This document shows positions 1 to 7,872 of a stretch of 64,000 bases of DNA, in pieces. How positions within the stretch are numbered: position 1 is the stretch's first letter; each line of letters begins with the position of its first letter. The notes under the pieces are model-generated. The model did no database searches. It was not told the DNA's origin and worked only from the letters and a program-made list of their open reading frames with translations. Source of the stretch: an uncultured Duncaniella sp. GTDB lineage: Bacteria; Bacteroidota; Bacteroidia; Bacteroidales; Muribaculaceae. The translations under genes were made by a program, and so were the position numbers. The DNA lies in assembly GCA_910589485.1 (NCBI GenBank), contig CAJUSW010000008.1, forward strand, positions 115,997 through 179,996, read 5' to 3'.

Positions 1-1
1 C

Positions 2-754
2 TGGGGTGCAGTAGGTGCCGAGTACGTAGTAGAATCTACCGGTCTCTTCCTCACCAAGGAGAAGGCTCAGGCTCACATCGAGGCTGGTGCCAAGTACGTG
101 GTAATGTCAGCTCCCTCCAAGGACGACACCCCCATGTTCGTATGCGGTGTTAACGATGACACCTATGCAGGCCAGCAGTTCGTATCTAACGCATCTTGCA
201 CCACCAACTGTCTCGCTCCTATCGCCAAGGTTCTCAACGATAAGTTTGGTATCACCGAGGGTCTCATGACCACCGTTCACTCAACCACCGCTACTCAGAA
301 GACTGTAGACGGTCCCTCCATGAAGGACTGGCGTGGTGGCCGTGCCGCTTCCGGCAACATCATCCCCTCATCTACCGGTGCCGCTAAGGCTGTAGGTAAG
401 GTGATCCCCGCCCTCAACGGCAAGCTCACCGGTATGTCAATGCGTGTCCCCACCCTCGACGTATCAGTAGTTGACCTCACCTGTAACCTCGCTAAGCCCG
501 CTACCTACGAGGAGATCTGCGCCGCTATGAAGGAGGCTTCAGAAGGCTCACTCAAGGGTATCCTCGGCTACACTGAGGACGCAGTTGTATCAAGCGACTT
601 CCTCGGCGATACCCGCACTTCTATCTTCGACGCTAAGGCAGGTATCCAGCTCACTCCCACCTTCGTTAAGGTTGTTAGCTGGTATGACAACGAGATCGGT
701 TACTCTAACAAGGTTCTCGACCTCATCGCCCGCATGAAGAAGGTTAACGGCTAA
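2..754 (+). CDS. gapdh: Glyceraldehyde-3-phosphate dehydrogenase, 3' part (5' end outside window)
   Basis: Cytosolic glycolytic enzyme that oxidises glyceraldehyde 3-phosphate to 1,3-bisphosphoglycerate with NAD(P). The reading frame is open from base 2, so the NAD-binding N-terminus lies upstream of the window. The active-site motif NASCTTNCLAP, with the catalytic cysteine, is present. It is followed by the catalytic-domain motifs TVHSTTATQKTVDGPSMKDWRGGR and the C-terminal SWYDNEIGYSNKVLDLI, both typical of the family. Codon choice is very uniform (ctc, acc, aag, cgt), as expected for a highly expressed gene. A strong terminator follows 29 bp after the stop codon. Identification is secure. 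The exact paralogue (NAD- or NADP-preferring) cannot be told without the N-terminus. Confidence 0.97.
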   Translation, partial: WGAVGAEYVVESTGLFLTKEKAQAHIEAGAKYVVMSAPSKDDTPMFVCGVNDDTYAGQQFVSNASCTTNCLAPIAKVLNDKFGITEGLMTTVHSTTATQKTVDGPSMKDWRGGRAASGNIIPSSTGAAKAVGKVIPALNGKLTGMSMRVPTLDVSVVDLTCNLAKPATYEEICAAMKEASEGSLKGILGYTEDAVVSSDFLGDTRTSIFDAKAGIQLTPTFVKVVSWYDNEIGYSNKVLDLIARMKKVNG

Positions 755-782
755 TCGACAGTCGATAATCCGATAAAATTTC

Positions 783-821
783 CGTCCTCCGCGCCCATCA
801 GGGTGTGGAGGACGATTTTTT
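783..821 (+). terminator. Intrinsic terminator of gapdh
   Basis: An 8-bp perfect stem (783-790 with 807-814) continues inward as GCGCCC with GGGTGT, using G-U pairs. The loop is ATCA, and a run of Ts follows directly. Confidence 0.92.
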
Positions 822-995
822 ACAATCAATTGAGCCGTGGGCGGAGAACTGATTGATTGCGAAAGTGAGCTTAATGCTCCTATGTATAATTATGCCTCTT
901 GTGGTGGCTGAGTGTTTAACACTGTTAACGGACTATATTATCAACAGTGCAAATGTTAAATAATATTTATTAGGTGATGTTTTTTAGCATAAAAA

Positions 996-1026
996 TTTGC
1001 TATGAATAAAATTCTCCTTACCTTTG
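996..1026 (+). promoter_or_regulatory. Bacteroidetes-type promoter for a short transcript
   Basis: TTTG at 996-999, a 19-bp spacer and TACCTTTG at 1019-1026 match the Bacteroidetes sigma-ABfr consensus. It points at the small hairpin-terminated unit at 1033-1096, not directly at uvrA, which has its own promoter at 1227-1257. Confidence 0.75.
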
Positions 1027-1032
1027 TATCAG

Positions 1033-1096
1033 TTTTTCATGGTATTAGATTTAAGGTAAGAAGATTATTCGTCGGGATGACGGATAATTTTTTTAT
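1033..1096 (+). ncRNA. Candidate small RNA (about 65 nt) with its own promoter and terminator
   Basis: The unit starts a few bases after the promoter at 996-1026 and contains an AT-rich segment (GGTATTAGATTTAAGG). It ends in a 10-bp stem (1064-1073 with 1079-1088, one G-U pair, loop GGGAT) followed by seven Ts. There is no open reading frame of note. It lies in a 523-bp gap between gapdh and uvrA. It could be a free small RNA or an attenuated leader for uvrA, although uvrA has a separate promoter downstream of the terminator. The rest of the gap (1097-1226) holds only a weak hairpin near 1183-1203. Confidence 0.6.
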
Positions 1097-1226
1097 GTAC
1101 CTACCTGAATACTGTGGAAAACTGATAATGATACAGCTATGTGTGTGATAAGAACATGATAAATTTTCCATGATTGTTTCATGCTTGTGCCTGCGGGCAC
1201 GAGTGGCAAGGTGATGAGCGCCATGC

Positions 1227-1257
1227 TTTGAAAAGTCAGGTAAATTTTGTATCTTTG
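1227..1257 (+). promoter_or_regulatory. Promoter of uvrA
   Basis: TTTG at 1227-1230, a 19-bp spacer and TATCTTTG at 1250-1257 form a full Bacteroidetes promoter. The predicted start of transcription is about 13 bp before the uvrA ATG. Confidence 0.8.
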
Positions 1258-1277
1258 TATGTTACAACGATCTGAAA

Positions 1278-4142
1278 ATGCAAAATAACGAACAAAATAT
1301 TTCCGTTCGCGGAGCTAAGGTAAATAATCTCAAAAATATAAATGTAGAGATCCCCCGCGGACAGCTGGTGGTGATCACCGGAGTATCGGGCTCGGGCAAA
1401 TCGTCGCTCGCATTCGACACGCTGTATGCCGAGGGGCAGAGGCGTTATGTGGAGAGTCTGAGCAGCTATGCGCGCCAGTTTATGGGCAAGATGCCCAAGC
1501 CGGAGTGTGACGCCATACTCGGGTTGCCACCGGCCATCGCCATCGAGCAAAAGGTGAATACCCGCAATCCGCGAAGCACGGTGGGCACGTCGACCGAAAT
1601 CTACGACTATCTGCGTCTGCTGTATGGCCGTGTGGGCCACACGTTCTCGCCCGTGAGCGGTGAGGAGGTGAGAAAGCACACTGTAAATGATGTGGTGGAG
1701 TTTGCCACATCCTATCCCGAGGGGACGCGCTTGGCGGTGCTTGCCCCAGTGGTGCTTCCTGAGGGGAGAAAGCTGGTGTCGCAGCTCGATGTGTTTCTCA
1801 AGGCAGGTTATGCCCGCGTGATGTGCGGGGGTGAGTTCCTGGAGCTTGAGGAGGTGATAGGCGAGATGCGTGCCGAGAAGTACAAGGGGAGCGAGAACCC
1901 TGAGGACTATAAGCTGGTGGTGGACCGCCTGGCTGTGTCGAGCGAGGAGGATGAGTTGAGCCGACTGGCCGACTCAGCCGAGACGGCTTTCTTCGAGGGG
2001 CGCGACAAACTGACCCTGATGGTGTGGGCACCGGAGGGGGAGATTGTGGAGCGTGAGTTCTCAAAGATATTCGAGGCCGACGGGATACGGTTTGAACAGC
2101 CTACCGACATGATGTTCAATTTCAATAATCCTGTGGGTGCATGCCCCACGTGTGAGGGTTTCGGCAAGGTGCTCGGCATTGACGAGCGTCTGGTGGTGCC
2201 CAACACGTCGATGTCGGTCTATGACGAGGCTGTGGCATGCTGGCGCGGGGAGAAGATGAGCGAGTGGCGCACGGTGTTCATCCACGATGCACAGCAGTTT
2301 GGTTTCCCTATCCACACCGCGTATGCCGACCTGACACGCGAGCAGAAGAATCTGTTGTGGCACGGCCCTACGCCGGCCCAGATGAAAGGAGCAAAGATGA
2401 CCTACGGGGATTTTCCGAGCATTGACAATTTCTTCAAGATGGTGGACAGCAACCAGTACAAGATACAGTACAGGGTGATGCGCGCCCGGTATCAGGGGCG
2501 CACGGTGTGTCCTACCTGCGGTGGTTCGAGGTTGAAGCCCGAGGCTTCGTATGTGAAGGTGGGAGGAAAGACCATCGGAGAGCTTGTGAGGATGCCTGTG
2601 GCCGAATTGAAGGAGTTTTTCGCCACGCTCACACTCGATGATCAGGATGCCAAGATAGCACGCCGGTTGCTCACCGAGATCAATAACCGTATAGGTTATC
2701 TCGTGGAGGTGGGATTGGGCTACCTTACGCTTGACCGTTTGAGCAACAGCCTGTCGGGCGGCGAGAGCCAGCGCATTAATCTGGCCACATCGCTCGGAAG
2801 CAGTCTGGTGGGTTCGCTGTATATTCTCGATGAGCCGTCGATAGGACTACATTCGCGCGACACCGGCCGACTGATCACTGTGTTGAAGAAGCTGCGCGAC
2901 TTGGGTAATACCGTTGTAGTGGTGGAGCATGATGAGGAGATAATGCGCGAGGCCGATTATCTGATCGACGTGGGTCCCGACGCGGGCCGACTGGGAGGAG
3001 AGATCATATTCCAGGGGGATCCGTCGAAGATCGAGGATCTGACACAGGCTCCGGGGGCAAAAACGAGCTACACGGCGCGGTATCTGAGCGGAGAACTGTC
3101 GATACCGGTGCCGGCTCAACGTCGGCGCTGGCGCGACTCGATAGTGGTGAAAGGGGCACGCGAGCATAATCTGAAGGATGTGGATGTGGCTTTCCCGCTC
3201 GGAGTGATGACGGTGGTGACCGGCGTGAGCGGTTCGGGCAAGTCGACGCTTGTGCGCGATATTCTCTACAAGGCGCTCAACCGCAAGCTCGGCAATCCCG
3301 GCGATGCTCCCGCTTTCCACCGCGGACTCACAGGCGACCTGTCGCGAATCAGTGCGGTGGAGTTTGTGGACCAGAATCCCATAGGCAAGTCCACGCGCTC
3401 CAATCCTGCGACTTACCTGAAGGCATTCGAGGAGATACGCAAGCTGTTTGCCTCCACCCAGGGGGCGAAGCAGATGGGTTTCACTGCCTCGGATTTCTCG
3501 TTCAACTCGGATGGCGGACGTTGCGAGGTGTGCAAGGGGGAGGGCGTGATTACCATAGAGATGCAGTTTATGGCAGATATCACCATCCCATGCGAGGAGT
3601 GCCACGGACGGCGTTACCAAAAGGAGATACTCGACATAGAGTATCGCGGAAAGAATATATATGACGTGTTGGAGATGACCATCGACCAGGCCATAGACTT
3701 TTTCAGTGAGGAGGCCGGGACGCAGGAGAAGCGCATAGTGAAGCGTCTGAAGCCCCTGCAGGATGTGGGACTGGGCTATATAAAGATAGGCCAGAATTCA
3801 TCGTCGCTGTCGGGTGGCGAGAACCAGAGGGTGAAGCTGGCGTCGTTCTTCGCCGATGAGTCGAAGCAACCCACCATGTACATATTTGACGAGCCTACCA
3901 CGGGACTGCATTTCAATGATATCGCCACGTTGATGAAGTCGTTTGACCGGCTGATAGCGATGGGGCATACTGTGCTTATAATCGAGCACAATATGGATGT
4001 GATAAAGTGTGCCGACCATGTGATAGACATGGGTCCCGAAGGGGGCGACGGTGGTGGCAAGCTCGTTGTGGCCGGCACGCCCGAAGAGGTTGCCGCCTGC
4101 CCGGAATCATATACCGGAAGATATCTGAAAGAGAAGTTGTGA
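1278..4142 (+). CDS. uvrA: Excinuclease ABC subunit A
   Basis: The damage-recognition ATPase of nucleotide excision repair; it loads UvrB on DNA lesions. It is 954 residues, the normal length. It has two ABC modules: Walker A GVSGSGKS at about residues 35-42 and again near 649, with signature motifs LSGGESQRINLA and LSGGENQRVKLA. The UvrB-binding insert and the CPTCGG and CEVC/CEEC zinc motifs are present. The first zinc module has kept CPTC after FNNPVGA, but the upstream CxxC partner found in E. coli UvrA is absent: the segment EADGIRFEQPTDMMF has no cysteine. I believe this is shared by Bacteroidetes UvrA proteins. The start is set by the promoter just upstream. The gene stands alone and converges on the lipoprotein operon across a shared terminator. 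Confidence 0.97.
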   Translation: MQNNEQNISVRGAKVNNLKNINVEIPRGQLVVITGVSGSGKSSLAFDTLYAEGQRRYVESLSSYARQFMGKMPKPECDAILGLPPAIAIEQKVNTRNPRSTVGTSTEIYDYLRLLYGRVGHTFSPVSGEEVRKHTVNDVVEFATSYPEGTRLAVLAPVVLPEGRKLVSQLDVFLKAGYARVMCGGEFLELEEVIGEMRAEKYKGSENPEDYKLVVDRLAVSSEEDELSRLADSAETAFFEGRDKLTLMVWAPEGEIVEREFSKIFEADGIRFEQPTDMMFNFNNPVGACPTCEGFGKVLGIDERLVVPNTSMSVYDEAVACWRGEKMSEWRTVFIHDAQQFGFPIHTAYADLTREQKNLLWHGPTPAQMKGAKMTYGDFPSIDNFFKMVDSNQYKIQYRVMRARYQGRTVCPTCGGSRLKPEASYVKVGGKTIGELVRMPVAELKEFFATLTLDDQDAKIARRLLTEINNRIGYLVEVGLGYLTLDRLSNSLSGGESQRINLATSLGSSLVGSLYILDEPSIGLHSRDTGRLITVLKKLRDLGNTVVVVEHDEEIMREADYLIDVGPDAGRLGGEIIFQGDPSKIEDLTQAPGAKTSYTARYLSGELSIPVPAQRRRWRDSIVVKGAREHNLKDVDVAFPLGVMTVVTGVSGSGKSTLVRDILYKALNRKLGNPGDAPAFHRGLTGDLSRISAVEFVDQNPIGKSTRSNPATYLKAFEEIRKLFASTQGAKQMGFTASDFSFNSDGGRCEVCKGEGVITIEMQFMADITIPCEECHGRRYQKEILDIEYRGKNIYDVLEMTIDQAIDFFSEEAGTQEKRIVKRLKPLQDVGLGYIKIGQNSSSLSGGENQRVKLASFFADESKQPTMYIFDEPTTGLHFNDIATLMKSFDRLIAMGHTVLIIEHNMDVIKCADHVIDMGPEGGDGGGKLVVAGTPEEVAACPESYTGRYLKEKL

Positions 4143-4163
4143 TATAAGCCCGATAGAAAGGAG

Positions 4164-4223
4164 CAAGCAATAAAAACCGCCCATTCTGAATCAGTTTTCA
4201 GAATGGGCGGTTTTTATTGCTTG
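4164..4223. terminator. Bidirectional terminator, 26-bp perfect stem
   Basis: Bases 4164-4189 are the exact reverse complement of 4198-4223, with an 8-nt loop. The AAAAA/TTTTT runs inside the stem give U-tracts on both strands, so it can stop uvrA from the left and the lipoprotein operon from the right. Confidence 0.93.
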
Positions 4224-4236
4224 TATCGGTCGATGA

Positions 4237-6498
4237 TTAGTAGACGAGTTCGAGGTCATCGAGCCACATCGTGGAATCCTTGCCTCCCACGAAGTAGTCT
4301 CCACCAATTGATGCCGAAGCTACAATCATGATGTTCCTTACTTCCAGTGATCCGTTAACATCGTTCAAAGGTATGGTAAATTCTACCATGCCATCGCCGG
4401 GTGTAGCCGAATCGAATACCATTTCACCGTAAGCCACCACATTTGACGCGTTTTTATCAAAAAGGGTGCGGCCGGTTTTCTTGGTCCTCACCACTACGGG
4501 CCAGTAATCGAAAGAGTTATTCTTACTGTCGGTAGCCTCTTCGGTGGTGCCATCGAGAAGTGCGATATAAATTATACCCTTGTCCATATCACCTTTCTTA
4601 AGGGCTGCGTAATCGGATGCTTCGCTTGTGACTGTGGCAGGAGTGTATTTGATCCATCCGCGCAGGGCTTTAGGCTTCATATCCCATGGACGTCCCCATC
4701 CGAGCACGCCGTCCATACCATCGGTGGTGAGATATTTTCCGGTAAATATATTTCCGGCTGCAAATTTGCCAATGACACCATATCCTATGAATGTACTTTT
4801 CAGTTTGGCTGAATAGTTTCCGCTGTGCTTTATTGAGCTGTCGGGGGTAGTGATGCTACCATCGTCACTGATGGTAGTGGATCCATGATTACCGCTGTCC
4901 CAGAACATATTGTCCTCGCTGCCGGTGTATATCAGATATGGCTTGGCAGGCTTGCTCCAATCCTCGAAACCGGCATTCGGAAGTTGGGGATAGGATGGAG
5001 TGGTGAATGTGAGTTCAGGGGATGTGTAGTCATCGACTATGAGACGATAGGCGTACTGGGTTCCCGGGTCGAGATCCGAGAGAGAGGCCGAGAGGATTGA
5101 GCCGCTAAGGGATCCTTCCACAAATGTCCAATCCTCGAAGATTCGGGCAGAGCCTATGCACTTAACCTCAAATCCCATACGTGTGCCGGGCTCCTTGATT
5201 TCGGCTGAAATGGCTGCGGAAGTATAGGTGGTGGAGGATGCCGGGTTGAGCGAGCCGGGAGCGTTGGAGATTGCAAGCGAGAGTGCTGCCGATGAAGTTT
5301 TATTCTTATTGTCAGTGGCTGTCACATTGAGTGAGTGATTACCGACAGGAAGAGTGTTGAGGAACTTATCGAGGATGTCAATGCGCATGCTTGTGGCCTC
5401 GGAGCTGTTCTCGGCTACCATTCCGCCACCCTTGTACATAGTGAATTTTATACCGGCGTTATCAAGAGTGGCGACATGGGATGCGTCCATGTTCAAGAGG
5501 TCGTAGTCGGCAGCGCCGGCAATGTTCTTGAGCATCTCACCTTCGATAACGACACTGGTGAGGGGGGAGGATGCTACGATGTGGAGTGTCTGTGTGCCTA
5601 CATTGCCCGGTGATACCTGGAGAGGAGTGGACAGATCGCGTCCATACAGGTCCTTGATCTCGGGAGCAACGGCGATCTCTACAGGTATCTCATGGGTAGG
5701 ATCGTTGGGCTCGGGCACAACGTCGATATCGAAGTAGATACCTCCAATCTCGATATCGCCCTGCGACTGATTGTATTTGATGTTGAATGTGTAGTGGGTG
5801 GCGCGGGCGAGATGAGGCTTCTCGGTAACATCAGGGTCAATGTATCTGTCGGATTTCGAGTAGGACTGTCCCTTTACGTCAGTGCCGGCCAGAGTCCAGT
5901 TGAAACCGTCGGTGCGGGTATTTATCATGAAATATCCGGTCTCGTTGATTTTGTCACCCTCGAATACCAAAGAGTGGGATCCGTCGGTGATTCCGTCGTT
6001 GAGCGATACGGTAAAACTGATGTCGGAAAGCACCTTCTTAAGATTCTCGTCGATATTTAGCGTGACAAGGGTGTTACGGACTGGGCATTTCACATTGACC
6101 TGAGTGGTGGCTCCTGCGGTGATATTGAAAGATTCGCTACCATGATAACGCACCTTGTCCCATGAAGCCGGTACGGAATCGCCCACCCATGCTTCGGCGA
6201 GATAACCGCCTGAAGGGAGAGTGAGTCCGTCGGCAGGGAAATCGCCTATGCCATTGTACTTGTAGAGAAGTTGTTTCTTGGAATTGCTGATCCAGATTAA
6301 TGCCGAGGATGCGAGTTGATTCTTCTCCGATTCAGTGAGCGATCCAGCACGTGAAACCTCCTTGATTTCGGTCAGGACAGATGTGCGGAGGGTCATTTTA
6401 CCTTCTCCACTCTGCGATTGCATCGCTTCGTCACTACAACTTATAGCGACGGCTCCAAGGAGTAGTGAAGATGCTATATACAGAATTTTATTTTTCAT
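4237..6498 (-). CDS. DUF4493/PCMD-type surface lipoprotein (third gene of operon)
   Basis: A 753-residue lipoprotein. The signal peptide ends in AVAISC with lipidated Cys21. The residues after it (SDEAM) fit the acidic export signal of surface-exposed Bacteroidetes lipoproteins. Residues about 35-250 resemble the DUF4493 beta-sandwich of the two upstream proteins: an SRA tripeptide at 49-51, then a strand, the YxHGSESF segment and VNVKCPVRN. The middle looks like Ig-like or Fn3-like domains (VTATDNKNKTSSAALS; GTQYAYRLIVDD). The C-terminal 250 residues, from PNAGFEDW to MWLDDLELVY, match the putative carbohydrate metabolism domain (PCMD, jelly-roll-like). Function is unknown; a role in glycan binding or a surface appendage is inference. 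It starts 22 bp after the preceding gene, so it is co-transcribed. Domain names are from memory of the families, not a search. Confidence 0.8.
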   Translation of the reverse strand: MKNKILYIASSLLLGAVAISCSDEAMQSQSGEGKMTLRTSVLTEIKEVSRAGSLTESEKNQLASSALIWISNSKKQLLYKYNGIGDFPADGLTLPSGGYLAEAWVGDSVPASWDKVRYHGSESFNITAGATTQVNVKCPVRNTLVTLNIDENLKKVLSDISFTVSLNDGITDGSHSLVFEGDKINETGYFMINTRTDGFNWTLAGTDVKGQSYSKSDRYIDPDVTEKPHLARATHYTFNIKYNQSQGDIEIGGIYFDIDVVPEPNDPTHEIPVEIAVAPEIKDLYGRDLSTPLQVSPGNVGTQTLHIVASSPLTSVVIEGEMLKNIAGAADYDLLNMDASHVATLDNAGIKFTMYKGGGMVAENSSEATSMRIDILDKFLNTLPVGNHSLNVTATDNKNKTSSAALSLAISNAPGSLNPASSTTYTSAAISAEIKEPGTRMGFEVKCIGSARIFEDWTFVEGSLSGSILSASLSDLDPGTQYAYRLIVDDYTSPELTFTTPSYPQLPNAGFEDWSKPAKPYLIYTGSEDNMFWDSGNHGSTTISDDGSITTPDSSIKHSGNYSAKLKSTFIGYGVIGKFAAGNIFTGKYLTTDGMDGVLGWGRPWDMKPKALRGWIKYTPATVTSEASDYAALKKGDMDKGIIYIALLDGTTEEATDSKNNSFDYWPVVVRTKKTGRTLFDKNASNVVAYGEMVFDSATPGDGMVEFTIPLNDVNGSLEVRNIMIVASASIGGDYFVGGKDSTMWLDDLELVY

Positions 6499-6520
6499 TG
6501 TAGTTCAATGTTTGGAGCCG

Positions 6521-7861
6521 TTAGCTACGGAATTTAAGATCTTTGATCATTACGTTACCCTTGTTGTCCTCGATGGTGATAGTGAAGGTGTGGATATCAC
6601 CTGCATCACCTGCGCTGAGCAGGGGAATGAAGCCTGAGAGATCAAAGATGATCTCGTCGGTGTGGCCTTTCACGTCGGTTCCGGTGGGGAAATTGATGCT
6701 CTTAAGAGTGTCTTCAAGATCTCCGGGGTTGGCCAGGTCAAACTCTTGGGTAAGGCCGATGCTCGCAAGCTCATCGGCGGTGAGGAACGGAGATTCGATC
6801 TTCACTTTGAGATTCTCGATAGGTTCCTGTGACTGGAATTTCAGGATATAGGTGTTGCCCGTGATGGATATTATACCCTCGGGGTCGAAGCCGGGCTGAC
6901 CATTGTTCTCACCAAAATTATATTTGATGGAAATGGTATCGTCCTTAGGCTGGTCGGGATCCTCGGGGTCTACGGGAGGATTGGGGTTGTCAGGCCATTC
7001 CTCGGTGTCGGGATGCTTGTCAGGGTCGGAAGGATCGGTGCCGGGCTTTACAGTACCTGTGATGTCGCTTTCCACCACATCATAGTCTATGGAAATGCCT
7101 CCGTTGGCACCTGTGATGTCGCCGTATTCAGGCGGAAGAGTGGGATCGCCGGCCTTGAGGCTGAAATTGATCACGTAGTAGTTGCCCGCCTTCACGTCGG
7201 TTATTTCCTTAATGGCGGATGTCTCCGTGCCACGGAGTTTACCGGAGAACTCAGCTACAAGAGTGTTGTTGCCGGGTTCGATACAGAAATATCCGATACG
7301 CTTTTCGGTGGACGACCAGCTGAGGGAAGTGCCGGCGGCTCCTGCTTTGACGTCCACTTTCGAGGTGGCGTCCATAGCCTTGATGAACTCCTCGGAGAAT
7401 CTTACCTCGACTTTCACAGCACTGAAATTGCAAGTCACGGTGCCGATGTAGTTCACCTTGTTGTTCTCGACGGTGAAAAGCTCGCTTGCACCCTCGTAAT
7501 AGGGGGTCTCCCACGCAGCCGGCTCGGGATTGTGGCTTATCACATTAACGTAGTATTGGCCTATGGGCAATGTGATGATCTCGGGCATGGAGCCATAGGT
7601 CCATTTGCACTTATTACCGTTGTAGGATACTTCCTTGTTGTTTTTGTCGGTAATAGTGACAATGAAGTTGGATGTGTCGATGTTTTTGCCCTCGGCACGG
7701 CTTATGGCATTGGCTGCTTCATTTACGGCGACGTTCATGTTGGCACTGGATATATCGCCGGTGTTGGAGCTTGATGCACCTTCCGGCTCCCAATTGTCAC
7801 AAGCGCTGAATGTCAATGCTGACGCTAAGGCAACTAATAGAGAATATATACTGGTTTTCAT
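6521..7861 (-). CDS. DUF4493-type surface lipoprotein (second gene of operon)
   Basis: A 446-residue lipoprotein. I take the ATG at 7861 rather than an upstream non-ATG start, because it begins a clean signal peptide ending in TFSAC (Cys21) and lies 11 bp after the preceding stop codon. After a short linker comes SRA at residues 54-56, then a typical DUF4493 sequence (FIVTITDKN, WTYGSMPEIITLPIGQYYV, PYYEGASELFTV, VTCNFSAVKVEVRFSEEF). An acidic, proline-rich linker follows (DPSDPDKHPDTEEWPDNPNPP). The C-terminal beta domain is of the sort repeated in the first gene (LTADELASIGL..., TDVKGHTDEIIFDLSGFIPLLSAG). Unlike its two neighbours it has no PCMD domain. Predicted to sit on the outer membrane; molecular function unknown. 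Confidence 0.78.
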   Translation of the reverse strand: MKTSIYSLLVALASALTFSACDNWEPEGASSSNTGDISSANMNVAVNEAANAISRAEGKNIDTSNFIVTITDKNNKEVSYNGNKCKWTYGSMPEIITLPIGQYYVNVISHNPEPAAWETPYYEGASELFTVENNKVNYIGTVTCNFSAVKVEVRFSEEFIKAMDATSKVDVKAGAAGTSLSWSSTEKRIGYFCIEPGNNTLVAEFSGKLRGTETSAIKEITDVKAGNYYVINFSLKAGDPTLPPEYGDITGANGGISIDYDVVESDITGTVKPGTDPSDPDKHPDTEEWPDNPNPPVDPEDPDQPKDDTISIKYNFGENNGQPGFDPEGIISITGNTYILKFQSQEPIENLKVKIESPFLTADELASIGLTQEFDLANPGDLEDTLKSINFPTGTDVKGHTDEIIFDLSGFIPLLSAGDAGDIHTFTITIEDNKGNVMIKDLKFRS

Positions 7862-7872
7862 TGGTTCTGATA

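Noticed and set aside
2847..3620. Long minus-strand reading frame (257 aa) inside uvrA
   Set aside because: It lies wholly opposite strongly conserved uvrA codons and has no family motif; GC-rich codon periodicity creates such shadow frames. The same applies to the frames at 17441-18601, 25364-26272, 26636-27403 and 46616-47596.
7013..7774. Plus-strand reading frame of 253 aa opposite the second lipoprotein
   Set aside because: Opposite a lipoprotein with clear signal peptide and domain pattern; no promoter, no recognisable protein features.
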